Below are positions 16,448 to 24,371 of a stretch of DNA of 64,000 nucleotides, one piece after another (within the stretch, counting starts at the first letter, position 1; each line of letters begins with the position of its first letter). Source of the DNA: an uncultured Caulobacterales bacterium (GTDB lineage Bacteria; Pseudomonadota; Alphaproteobacteria; Caulobacterales; Caulobacteraceae); assembly GCA_903862425.1 (NCBI GenBank), contig CAIOYC010000029.1, positions 1 to 64,000 on the forward strand, written 5' to 3'. Both the position numbers and the translations under genes were made by a program. The notes beneath the pieces were generated by a model. It searched no databases. It was not told where the DNA came from and saw only the letters and a list, made by a program, of their open reading frames with translations.

Positions 16448-19400
16448 TTGAGCAACCCATCAACCCGCCGGCTTCTGCTGGCGTCATCGGCCATCGTCGG
16501 CTTTGCCGCTCTCGCGGTAAGCAGCGTGGCGGACGCCCAGACGACCGACAGCAGCCAGGAAGTCGTCGTCACCGGCTCGCGCATCGCCCGCAAGGACTAT
16601 GTGGCCGACAGCCCGATCGTGACCGTCAGCCAGAAGTCGATCGAAATTACCGGTTCGGCCACGGTCGAAACCCTGCTGAACCAGCTCCCGCAGGTGGTTC
16701 CGAACGCGACCCTGACCTCCAACAACCCCTCGGCCGGCGGTCGCGCCAACATCTCCCTGCGCGGTATTGGCACGCAGCGTACCCTGGTCCTAGTCGACGG
16801 CCGTCGCACGACGCCGTCCGACTCGGCGGGCGTGGTTGACATCAACACCATCCCGGCCGCGCTGATCGACAGCATCGAAGTGATCACGGGCGGCGCCTCG
16901 GCGGCCTACGGTTCCGAAGCCATCGCCGGCGTCGTCAACTTCAAGCTGAAGCATCACTTCACCGGCGTGCAGTTCGACGCCCAGTACGGCCAGACCGACC
17001 AGGGCGACGGCAAGCAGGAAACCTACAGCATGACCGCCGGCGGCAACTATGCCGACGACAAGGGCAATGCTGTTATCTCGCTGACCTACGCCAACCGGGG
17101 CCAGATCTATAACGCCGCGCGGGGCTTCTCAGCCTATTCGGGCGCCTCGGGCACCCTTCCTTTCGGCAGCATCTCGTCCGGCGGCTTCTCGCAAGCGGCC
17201 CTGAACACCGTGTTCGCCAAGTACGGCGTCGCCGCCGGCACGGTCGGTCCGGGCGTCATCTCCTTTAACAACGACGGCACCCTGTTCGCCACCAGGACCC
17301 CGGCTGGCTCTACGCTGATCACCAACTACAAGGGTCCGACCACGATAGACTATTCGACGATCGTCGCCGGCAAGGGTTCTGTCGCGACGGGCTCGTATAA
17401 CACTGGCGCGTTGAACGACCTCGTTCTGCCGCTGCAGCGCTACACCGCTTACGGCCGTACGGAATACGAGATTAACCGTCACGCCCGCGTCTATGCGCAG
17501 ATCATGTTCACCGACTATTCGGCATCAGAAGAACTGGCTCCGTCGCCGGCTTCCGGCAGCCCGGTCGGCGTAACATCGACTGTTAACGGCAACACCATTA
17601 CCGCCCTCGGTGGCACGGGCTTCCTGATCCCCGTCACCAACCCCTTCATCCCGGCCGATCTGAAGACGCTTCTGGCCTCTCGCGCCAACCCGAATGCGAC
17701 CTTCACCTTCGCCAAGCGCTTCTCTGACGTCGGTCCGCGTCACGAGGACGATCATTATACGGTCTACAACCTGCTCACGGGCGTCACCGGCGACCTGGGC
17801 TGGAAGGACTGGACCTACGATATCTACGCCTCTTACGGCCGCGACTCGCAGATCTCCACCCAGACCGGGAACGTCTCGCACGCTGCGGTGCGCCAACTCC
17901 TCGAAGCTGCGGACGGAGGCAAGAGCCTCTGCACCGGCGGCTACAACCCCTTCATCGTGACGGGTAATTCGGCTTCGTGTATTTCGTACATTAGCCGCAC
18001 CACCAAAGCGACGACGGCCATCGAAGACCGCGTGGTGGAAGCTACCGCCCAGGGTTCGCTGTTCACCCTGCCGGCCGGCGACATCAAGGCCGCCGTGGGT
18101 ACGGACTATCACCGCACCTCTTACGGCTTCATCCCCGACTCGGTCTCCTCGACCAACGACGTCGGCACCGATGCGGCCGGTAACAAGATCTTTGCGCCGG
18201 GCGTGGTGGGCTTCAACAGCGCCTCTCCGCTGAACGGCTCGGTGGACTCCTACGAACTGTTCACTGAACTGTTCGTGCCGATCCTGAAGGACCTGCCCTT
18301 CATCAAGGCCCTGAACGCTAACCTCGGTTACCGCTTCTCCGACTACTCCACCGCAGGCAGCGTCAACTCCTGGAAGATCGACGGCGAATACCGCCCGACC
18401 GACTGGCTGCTGCTCCGCGGCGGCTGGCAGCACGCCGTGCGTGCGCCGTCCATCGGCGAACTGTTCGCCGCTCAGTCGAACAACTACCCGACCATCGGCG
18501 CGGCCGGTGCGAACAGCACTGCCGGCGATCCCTGCGATATCAACACGGCATACCGCAAGGGCAATCTCGGCTACAACGCTGCGGCGGTCCGCGCGCTCTG
18601 TCTGGCGCAAGGCATCTCGGCGGCTTCGGTCGACTCCTACAGCTACGCCAATAACCAGGTTCAGACCCTTACGGGCGGCAACCCGAACCTGCGGGCCGAG
18701 ACGGCGAATACCTTCTCCGCCGGTCTCGTGCTGACGCCGCACTTCGACATGCCGCTGTTCCGTCACCTGACGGCTTCGGTGGACTACTACAAGATCGAAA
18801 TCCGGCATAAGATCAGCTCGGTCTCGACCGTCACCGCGATCGACAAGTGCTTCAACTTCGGCGGCGCCAACCCGACCTACTCGTCGACCAACGCCTACTG
18901 CTCGTACTTCGTGCGTGACCCGTCCACCGGCCAGATCCTGACCGGCAACGCCCTCAACGCTAACCTCGACCAGACCAACACCTCGGGCGAAGACATCCAG
19001 ATCGACTGGAACTTCGGCCTTGGCGCGATCGGTCTGAACGACAAGTACGGCAAGTTCGACCTGAACGTGGTGTTGTCTCACCTTGAGACCTATGCCTTCA
19101 ACGACGTGCCGGGTTCGCCCCTGCTCGACTACACGGGCTCGATCGGCGGTTTCGGCGGCGCTCTGCCCGAGTGGAAGGGTCTGTTCACCGGCACCTACTC
19201 CTACGGCCCAGTCGATCTGACCGCCCGCTGGCAGTACATCGAGAACATGAAGGACAGCTCGCTCGTGGGCGCTTCGTCGGGCGCCACGGCGACCAACGCG
19301 CCGACCGTCAGCTACTGGGACTTCCTGGCCCGCTGGCGCATCAACGATACCTTCGAAGTTCGCGCGGGTATCAACAACGCGTTCGACAAGCAGCCGCCCT

Positions 19401-19492
19401 TCTTCACCTCGTTCGTGCAGGCGAACACCGACCCGTCGACCTACGACGTGTACGGCCGCCGCTATTTCGTGGCTCTGAAGGCGCGCTTCTAG
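16448..19492 (+). CDS. TonB-dependent outer-membrane receptor
   Basis: 1014-residue receptor. A signal peptide (1-31, ending SVADAQ) is followed by a plug domain (about 35-165) with VVVTGSRI, the plug core IPAALIDSIEVITGGASAAY and EAIAGVVNFKLK, then a 22-strand barrel ending in aromatic residues (RYFVALKARF), as needed for Bam-dependent insertion. The start is TTG 16448, seven bases after GAGGGG; no ATG upstream keeps the signal peptide at the N-terminus. It belongs to the large oligomer-transport receptors abundant in Caulobacterales. The ligand is unknown and no TonB/ExbBD or hydrolase genes adjoin it. An unusual large palindrome and a terminator follow the stop codon. Confidence 0.94.
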   Translation: MSNPSTRRLLLASSAIVGFAALAVSSVADAQTTDSSQEVVVTGSRIARKDYVADSPIVTVSQKSIEITGSATVETLLNQLPQVVPNATLTSNNPSAGGRANISLRGIGTQRTLVLVDGRRTTPSDSAGVVDINTIPAALIDSIEVITGGASAAYGSEAIAGVVNFKLKHHFTGVQFDAQYGQTDQGDGKQETYSMTAGGNYADDKGNAVISLTYANRGQIYNAARGFSAYSGASGTLPFGSISSGGFSQAALNTVFAKYGVAAGTVGPGVISFNNDGTLFATRTPAGSTLITNYKGPTTIDYSTIVAGKGSVATGSYNTGALNDLVLPLQRYTAYGRTEYEINRHARVYAQIMFTDYSASEELAPSPASGSPVGVTSTVNGNTITALGGTGFLIPVTNPFIPADLKTLLASRANPNATFTFAKRFSDVGPRHEDDHYTVYNLLTGVTGDLGWKDWTYDIYASYGRDSQISTQTGNVSHAAVRQLLEAADGGKSLCTGGYNPFIVTGNSASCISYISRTTKATTAIEDRVVEATAQGSLFTLPAGDIKAAVGTDYHRTSYGFIPDSVSSTNDVGTDAAGNKIFAPGVVGFNSASPLNGSVDSYELFTELFVPILKDLPFIKALNANLGYRFSDYSTAGSVNSWKIDGEYRPTDWLLLRGGWQHAVRAPSIGELFAAQSNNYPTIGAAGANSTAGDPCDINTAYRKGNLGYNAAAVRALCLAQGISAASVDSYSYANNQVQTLTGGNPNLRAETANTFSAGLVLTPHFDMPLFRHLTASVDYYKIEIRHKISSVSTVTAIDKCFNFGGANPTYSSTNAYCSYFVRDPSTGQILTGNALNANLDQTNTSGEDIQIDWNFGLGAIGLNDKYGKFDLNVVLSHLETYAFNDVPGSPLLDYTGSIGGFGGALPEWKGLFTGTYSYGPVDLTARWQYIENMKDSSLVGASSGATATNAPTVSYWDFLARWRINDTFEVRAGINNAFDKQPPFFTSFVQANTDPSTYDVYGRRYFVALKARF

Positions 19493-19507
19493 TCTAAATT
19501 CAAGTGT

Positions 19508-19547
19508 AGACCCTGATTCACGGTTCAATTTGAACCGATCAGGGTCT
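19508..19547 (+). repeat. Large imperfect palindrome after TonB-receptor stop
   Basis: AGACCCTGAT at 19508-19517 pairs with ATCAGGGTCT at 19538-19547, and CGGTTCA at 19521-19527 pairs with TGAACCG at 19531-19537. Only a 3-base bulge and a 3-base loop are left unpaired. No T-tract follows, and a normal terminator begins 18 bases later. It may protect the 3' end of the long receptor mRNA. Confidence 0.7.
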
Positions 19548-19564
19548 AGCCAGACCTGAGAATG

Positions 19565-19597
19565 GGGCGGCGGATCGAAAGGTTCGCCGCCCTTTTT
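19565..19597 (+). terminator. Rho-independent terminator
   Basis: Stem GGGCGGCG (19565-19572) with CGCCGCCC (19585-19592), a 12-base loop and five T residues at 19593-19597. It ends the TonB-receptor transcript before the convergent metalloprotease gene. Confidence 0.85.
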
Positions 19598-19650
19598 CGT
19601 TGGGTGCTGGGTTGCGATGGTGGTCGGCGAGGCGTCTGGCCTCGCCAGAC

Positions 19651-20502
19651 CTAGCGCCCGTAGATCTGCTGCACTGCCTGAATGTCGCCGTGGCTGAGCT
19701 GGCCGGTGAGGTGAGCCGGGTTGCAGGCGTTCATCACCGAGGCGGCGTCATAGGGTACGTCGAGCGCCGGGTGGTCGCCGCGCAGGGTGGCCTTGCAGTC
19801 GTCCGGGGCGGCCTTGCTGTAGTGCAGGTCGGGCAGGCCGAGGACGTGGCCGATCTCATGGACGGCCTCGCCATAGGTGCAGACGTCGGCGCGGCCGAAG
19901 GCGCCGCCCGAGGAGCAGCCCGAGCGGCTCGGGAAGACGAAGGGCACGCCCACGGGCAGGTCCTGCTCTCCAACCGCGCCGCCCAGGGCAGGGGCCTCCG
20001 CATCACCGATGGTCCGCCCGATCAGCAGGCGCGCGCCATGGAAGTCGGTCGCCCTTGGATCCGAGGGGCACTGGCCCACGTCTCGGAAGCTGACAGCCCC
20101 GGTGGCGCTCCAGGCCTCCTCCGCCGCCTTGACGGCGAGCACCATGCGCAGGTCGTCGGCCGAAGCGTCGCCGCGGTCCGGACGGTTCAGCCAGCACACG
20201 GGCACGACGCCGCCGGGCCAGGGGCGCACGCCGGGTAGCAGATAGGGCGAGACGGCCAGGGTCGGCGCGACGGCCCTGGGCGCGGGTAGCAGCCAGACGA
20301 AGGACACCAGTCCGGCCAAGGCGCCGATGATCACGAGAGTGATGCCGGCGGCCCAGCGACGCAGGGTCATCATGGTCTGGCCCACCGCGCCAATCGCCAC
20401 GGCGAAGGCGCCCACGGCCAGCAGGCTCACACCCCAGACCAGCCACAGAGCTCCAGCCGCCAGTCCCGAGACCAGTAGCGCGCCGGCGAGCTCGACCAGC
20501 AT
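19651..20502 (-). CDS. Membrane-anchored metzincin (matrixin-like) protease
   Basis: 283 residues in two parts. The N-terminal third has about three hydrophobic segments (LVELAGALLVSGLAAGALW, VSLLAVGAFAVAIGAVG, ITLVIIGALAGLVSFVWLLP). The C-terminal part carries the zinc signature HEIGHVLGLPDLH (about 213-225) and a Met-turn-like SVMNAC, the hallmarks of metzincins. Four cysteines in the catalytic half suggest an oxidising compartment, so the domain probably faces the periplasm. Start ATG 20502 is used; GTG 20532 is possible. The gene follows the tyrosinase gene by about 5-35 bases on the same strand, so the two form an operon. Protease substrate unknown; see findings. Confidence 0.8.
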   Translation of the reverse strand: MLVELAGALLVSGLAAGALWLVWGVSLLAVGAFAVAIGAVGQTMMTLRRWAAGITLVIIGALAGLVSFVWLLPAPRAVAPTLAVSPYLLPGVRPWPGGVVPVCWLNRPDRGDASADDLRMVLAVKAAEEAWSATGAVSFRDVGQCPSDPRATDFHGARLLIGRTIGDAEAPALGGAVGEQDLPVGVPFVFPSRSGCSSGGAFGRADVCTYGEAVHEIGHVLGLPDLHYSKAAPDDCKATLRGDHPALDVPYDAASVMNACNPAHLTGQLSHGDIQAVQQIYGR

Positions 20503-20536
20503 GTGCAGGGGGGAAGGGCGGGTCTCTCTCACCCGG

Positions 20537-21937
20537 TCAGGTCCAGGCGTATTCGGTGAGAGTGAGATCGAGCTCCAGCCCGCTGATGGTCGGTGCGGGG
20601 TCGGTGGAGGTCTTGACCCAGCGGGTAGAGGCGGTGACGGCGATCTCCACCGCCGCCTCCTTGCCCGTGGCGTCGTAGATCTCCGGGCCGACATTGAACA
20701 GGAAGCTGTGCTCGTGCGGGCCGGCGCTCATCTCCATGCCCGGCATGGCGGGCGCGGCGGCGGGCTGTGTCGTGGCGGGGCCGGGATGGGGACCGATGAA
20801 GGGCAGGACGAAGGCCACCGGGGCGCTGTCGGTAGACCCGTCCTTGCGGATGCGCTGCACGTCGATCTGGAAGGCCGAGCCCGCCACCTGCATGTCGGTG
20901 GTGCGCACATGGCCGACGCCGCTGACCTGAAAGCGCTGGCTCTGATCGCTGGCCAGGAGCGCGACGAGATCGGCGGGCAGGGGCAGACGCAGCGGCGCGC
21001 CGACGCCGGGATCGGCGGATAGGGTGAAGCGGTAGGGCTTGGTCCCCACCGCCGTGCGCCGGGTCTTGCCGGCGGGCGCGGTCGGCGGGCGCTCGTCGAA
21101 CCACTGGAAGGGGTAGTCGAGGTCGTAGCGGTAGCCGAGCATGGCGGTGGCCCGCACGTCGGCGGTGGTCAGGGTCGGGGCGTTGGAGCCGCGTTCGTCG
21201 GCGAACATGTCGAAGGGCTCGGCTAGCCAGGCGTCGTCGAAGATCACGCCGCGCGCCTCGGCCCGGCTCTGCCAGGCCGCCCACACCCGGTCGATATTGG
21301 CGTGGTGGAAGAAGAACAGCGGGTCGCGCGGCGCCGTCGCCGGGTCGCCCATGTCGCCGCCGACCATGACGTGGACATAGGAGTGGCCCGAAGTCTCCAC
21401 CGCACCACTGTCGCCCACGAATCCGGCAAAGGCATTGAACGAGCCCTGGAAGACATTGGCCCAATCGCCATTCCACAGCTGCTCGCGGCTGCGCACGAAG
21501 TCGAAGCTCGCCAGGTTGGGGTTGCGCGGCGCATGATAGAAGGGGCTCGACGGATCGAGGAAGACGGGCGCCAGCCGTCCGGTGGCCTGCCAGTCCCAAT
21601 AGGGCATGGCGAAGTCGGCCTTGCCCGACAGCTGGGCGACGATGCGCTCGAACCAGTAGATCTGGCAGCGGTGCCAGGGCAGGAAGCGCCAGGTGCCGTG
21701 CTGTCCCCAATAGGTGGCGTGAATGTCGATCTGGGTCTGCCACGACAGGCCATCGCCGCGCGCGTTCATCAGCCGCATGGCGCGGGCCAGGGCGGCCAGA
21801 TCGGGATCGTTGGGGGGCAGCTTGGCCACGTCGCGCCGCACGCGCAGGGGCGTTCCACCCGTCTGGGCGAGGGCCGGTCCACCCAGCGCCAGGGCGCCCG
21901 CCGCCCCGATGGCTCCACGCCGCGTCCAACCCGTCAT
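20537..21937 (-). CDS. Tyrosinase / polyphenol oxidase, exported
   Basis: 466-residue type-3 copper oxidase. CuA ligands: His73 (DIHATYWG), His80 (GQH) and His89 (FLPWHR). CuB ligands: His185, His189 (HSYVHVMVGG) and His of FFFHHANIDRVW near 211-212. The spacing and the DPLFFFHHAN motif look more like plant-type polyphenol oxidase than Streptomyces tyrosinase. The N-terminus TRRGAIGAAGALALGGPALA is a probable Tat signal, consistent with export of a folded copper protein. A C-terminal region of about 200 residues follows the catalytic domain, as in latent PPO pro-enzymes. It contains the Met/His-rich MPGMEMSAGPHEH (398-410). Product could be melanin-type quinones from phenols. Co-transcribed with the metzincin gene. 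Confidence 0.9.
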   Translation of the reverse strand: MTGWTRRGAIGAAGALALGGPALAQTGGTPLRVRRDVAKLPPNDPDLAALARAMRLMNARGDGLSWQTQIDIHATYWGQHGTWRFLPWHRCQIYWFERIVAQLSGKADFAMPYWDWQATGRLAPVFLDPSSPFYHAPRNPNLASFDFVRSREQLWNGDWANVFQGSFNAFAGFVGDSGAVETSGHSYVHVMVGGDMGDPATAPRDPLFFFHHANIDRVWAAWQSRAEARGVIFDDAWLAEPFDMFADERGSNAPTLTTADVRATAMLGYRYDLDYPFQWFDERPPTAPAGKTRRTAVGTKPYRFTLSADPGVGAPLRLPLPADLVALLASDQSQRFQVSGVGHVRTTDMQVAGSAFQIDVQRIRKDGSTDSAPVAFVLPFIGPHPGPATTQPAAAPAMPGMEMSAGPHEHSFLFNVGPEIYDATGKEAAVEIAVTASTRWVKTSTDPAPTISGLELDLTLTEYAWT

Positions 21938-22386
21938 GCCGTTCCCCCGTCCCCAGGCGGCAGCTTACCCCTCCCGCCTCCCAAAACAACGCGCGCTCGC
22001 CCGAGGCGGGAGCGGCGGGCCTCGCAAGGGCAGGTCCGGCCGAAGCGTCAAGTTAATGGATGCATATGATCCCGTTATGGGCGGCGGGCCGGACTCTCAA
22101 AAAAGAGTCCGGGGAGTCCGGCTCGGCCGATTTCGACTTTCTGATCGGGTACTTGCAGGCGGACTCCCGCAAATCCGAGTCCATGGCGGTGTCCGGCGGG
22201 TTGCATGCCTTCAATTCCGCTCCTTCGCCCCCGTCGCCCTGGGCGTTCGCCGGGATGACGGGAAGGAGGTCGGGCTGCTCCACACAAAACTGGACATGAG
22301 GCCGATCAGTCCTTAAAGGCCCCCGCTCCCTTGATTTGCCCGTTCACGGCTGCGTCCGATCCGCAGCGGACGGTGGAGAAGCCGGC
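21938..22386. other. Intergenic region between tyrosinase and rbfA
   Basis: This 449-base gap separates divergent genes. It holds a strong hairpin, CCGGACTC/GAGTCCGG (22089-22096 and 22105-22112) with an A-rich loop; GGAGTCCGG follows as a further half-copy at 22113-22121. A fragment of an intergenic repeat, CGCCGGGATGACGGG, lies at about 22248-22262. The first 100 bases must contain the tyrosinase promoter and the last 120 bases the rbfA promoter. No coding potential was accepted. Confidence 0.5.
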
Positions 22387-22845
22387 ATGAAACCCCACAA
22401 ACCCCAGCGCGGCGGTCGCGATTCCCGTTCGGCCCCCGCCGGTCCTTCCCAGCGCCAGCTACGCGCCGGCGAACTGGTGCGTCACGCCCTGGCCGAGATT
22501 CTGCGGGAAGAGGATGTGCAGGACCCTGCTCTGGTCGGCGTGTCGATCACAGTCACCGAGGTGCGCACCAGCCCTGACCTGAAGCACGCCCACTGCTTCG
22601 TCGAGCCCCTTGGCGGCGCTAATGCGGAGAGCGTGGTGGCGGGGCTCAATCGCGCCTCGCGGTTCCTGCGCGGCCGGCTCGGCAAGATCGTGGATCTGAA
22701 GTTCACGCCGCAACTGCACTTCCTGCACGACGAGAGCTTCGACGCCGCCGCGCACATGAACGCCCTGTTCTCCAAGCCAGAGGTGGCGCGCGACCTGTCC
22801 GACGTGCCGCCTCGTCTGGATGGCAACCCCAAGGCTCGGAGCTGA
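22387..22845 (+). CDS. rbfA: Ribosome-binding factor A
   Basis: 152-residue 30S maturation factor with the KH-like RbfA fold. Motifs: [51 protein letters not shown] and [13 protein letters not shown] 22387 gives [10 protein letters not shown]; an upstream in-frame start at 22336 is not supported. The stop overlaps the truB start (TGATG). In many bacteria infB lies just upstream. Here the upstream neighbour is the unrelated tyrosinase on the other strand, so the nusA-infB part of the cluster is elsewhere. Confidence 0.96.
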   Translation: MKPHKPQRGGRDSRSAPAGPSQRQLRAGELVRHALAEILREEDVQDPALVGVSITVTEVRTSPDLKHAHCFVEPLGGANAESVVAGLNRASRFLRGRLGKIVDLKFTPQLHFLHDESFDAAAHMNALFSKPEVARDLSDVPPRLDGNPKARS

Positions 22846-23804
22846 TGGGGCGTCGCAAGAAGGGCGATCCGGTCTCCGGCTGGATCTGCCTCGACAAGCC
22901 GCTGGACCTCACCTCCACAGACGCAGTGTCGCGGGTGCGCCGGGCGTTCAACGCGCAGAAGGGCGGCCATGCGGGCACCCTCGATCCGCTGGCCTCGGGC
23001 ATCCTGCCCATCGCCCTGGGCGAGGCGACCAAGACCGTCCCCTATCTGATGGAGGCGGACAAGACCTACCGCTTCACCATTGCCTGGGGGACAACCACGG
23101 CAACCTATGACCGTGAGGGCGCGGTCACGGCCGCCTCCGACATGCGCCCCACCGAAGCGGCGATCCGCGCCGCCCTGCCGGCCTTCGTCGGTGAGATCGA
23201 GCAGGTGCCGCCGATCTATTCCGCCATCAAGGTGGACGGGGAGCGCGCCTACGACCTCGCCCGCGAAGGCGTGGCGGTGGAGCTGAAGGCCCGCCCCGTG
23301 CGCATCGATCGCTGCGAACTCGTGACTTTCACCGCCGACGAGGCAACCCTCGAGATCGACTGCGGCAAAGGTACATACGTGCGCGCCCTGGCCCGCGACC
23401 TGGCCGACGCGCTCGGCGCCTGCGGGCACGTTTCGGCCCTGCGCCGTACCCGCGTGGGCAAGTTTTCCGAGCAAAACGCAATAACACTGGAAAAACTTCA
23501 GGAATTGGCGCATAGGGGCGCCGGTCTGGAAACGCTGCTTCCGGTCGAGACCGCACTGGACGACATCCCGGTGCTGGCCGTGACCACCGAAGACGTCTTC
23601 AGGCTGAAGCAAGGGCGACCGATCGTTCTCGTTCCCCGCCAGGTCGAAGCGTTGAAGGCGCGGCTCGTCCCCAAGACCATTGGGGGTGAGGACGCGTCCC
23701 GAACCGTTTCCGCCATGTCGGACGGAAAGGTTGTCGCGCTCTGTGAGCTTCGCGCGGGAAGGCTCAATCCCACCCGCGTCTTTCACCTCGATTTGGAGAA
23801 CTGA
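22845..23804 (+). CDS. truB: tRNA pseudouridine(55) synthase
   Basis: 319 residues. The catalytic Asp is in [16 protein letters not shown] (about 39-54), with the following TruB motifs [37 protein letters not shown] and [11 protein letters not shown]. It modifies U55 of tRNAs. ATG overlaps the rbfA stop by one base, and rpsO starts 2 bases after the stop, so rbfA-truB-rpsO is a tightly coupled unit. Confidence 0.97.
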   Translation: MGRRKKGDPVSGWICLDKPLDLTSTDAVSRVRRAFNAQKGGHAGTLDPLASGILPIALGEATKTVPYLMEADKTYRFTIAWGTTTATYDREGAVTAASDMRPTEAAIRAALPAFVGEIEQVPPIYSAIKVDGERAYDLAREGVAVELKARPVRIDRCELVTFTADEATLEIDCGKGTYVRALARDLADALGACGHVSALRRTRVGKFSEQNAITLEKLQELAHRGAGLETLLPVETALDDIPVLAVTTEDVFRLKQGRPIVLVPRQVEALKARLVPKTIGGEDASRTVSAMSDGKVVALCELRAGRLNPTRVFHLDLEN

Positions 23805-23806
23805 CG

Positions 23807-24076
23807 ATGTCGATTACGCCGGACCGTAAGTCCGAACTGATCCATACCCACGCCCGTACCGAGGGCGACACGGGTTCCGCCGAAGTGCAGGTCGCGATCC
23901 TCTCGGAACGCATCTCGAACCTCACCGAACACTTCAAGACGCACAAGAAGGACAACCACTCACGTCGTGGCCTTCTGAAGATGGTGTCGCAACGCCGCCG
24001 TCTGCTCGACCACCTGAAGAAGTCCGATGAAGGCCGCTACACGGCGATCATCGGCACGCTTGGGCTGCGTCGCTAG
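23807..24076 (+). CDS. rpsO: 30S ribosomal protein S15
   Basis: 89 residues, the standard length. Recognised by [36 protein letters not shown] and [10 protein letters not shown] near the C-terminus. S15 binds 16S rRNA early in assembly, and in other bacteria it regulates its own mRNA. Upstream coupling to truB is only 2 bases. pnp follows after an intergenic repeat, an old and conserved arrangement. Confidence 0.98.
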   Translation: MSITPDRKSELIHTHARTEGDTGSAEVQVAILSERISNLTEHFKTHKKDNHSRRGLLKMVSQRRRLLDHLKKSDEGRYTAIIGTLGLRR

Positions 24077-24088
24077 GCCATAAAGCTT

Positions 24089-24190
24089 GTCATCCTCGGC
24101 CAATGAGGGCGAAGCCCGAAGCCGAGGACCCAGCCGCTCCGCGATCAAAGCAAGTAGGGGCCCGGTCCTCGGGTCAAGCCCGAGGATGAC
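24089..24190. repeat. Inverted-pair intergenic repeat between rpsO and pnp
   Basis: Outer arms GTCATCCTCGG (24089-24099) and CCGAGGATGAC (24180-24190) match exactly. Inside them GAGGACC (about 24124-24130) pairs with GGTCCTC (about 24164-24170), giving nested hairpins. This composition is the mobile intergenic repeat type frequent in Caulobacterales and related groups. Here it sits inside the rpsO-pnp mRNA, where it may set the ratio of the two products or serve as a processing site. Confidence 0.75.
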
Positions 24191-24371
24191 TAACTCGGGA
24201 GCGTTGGCTCCCAACAATCGAATGGGCGCCTCGTGCGTCCGAACCAGCCGGCCCCGATGGCGGGGCCGGTCCTAGGACGAGGAACACCGGTTCCGCTGCA
24301 CGTGTACGCCAAACCGCCCTGTCCGCCCTCGGGAATCCGCCCCTGGGAACGAAAGAAAGAGAAAAACCCCG

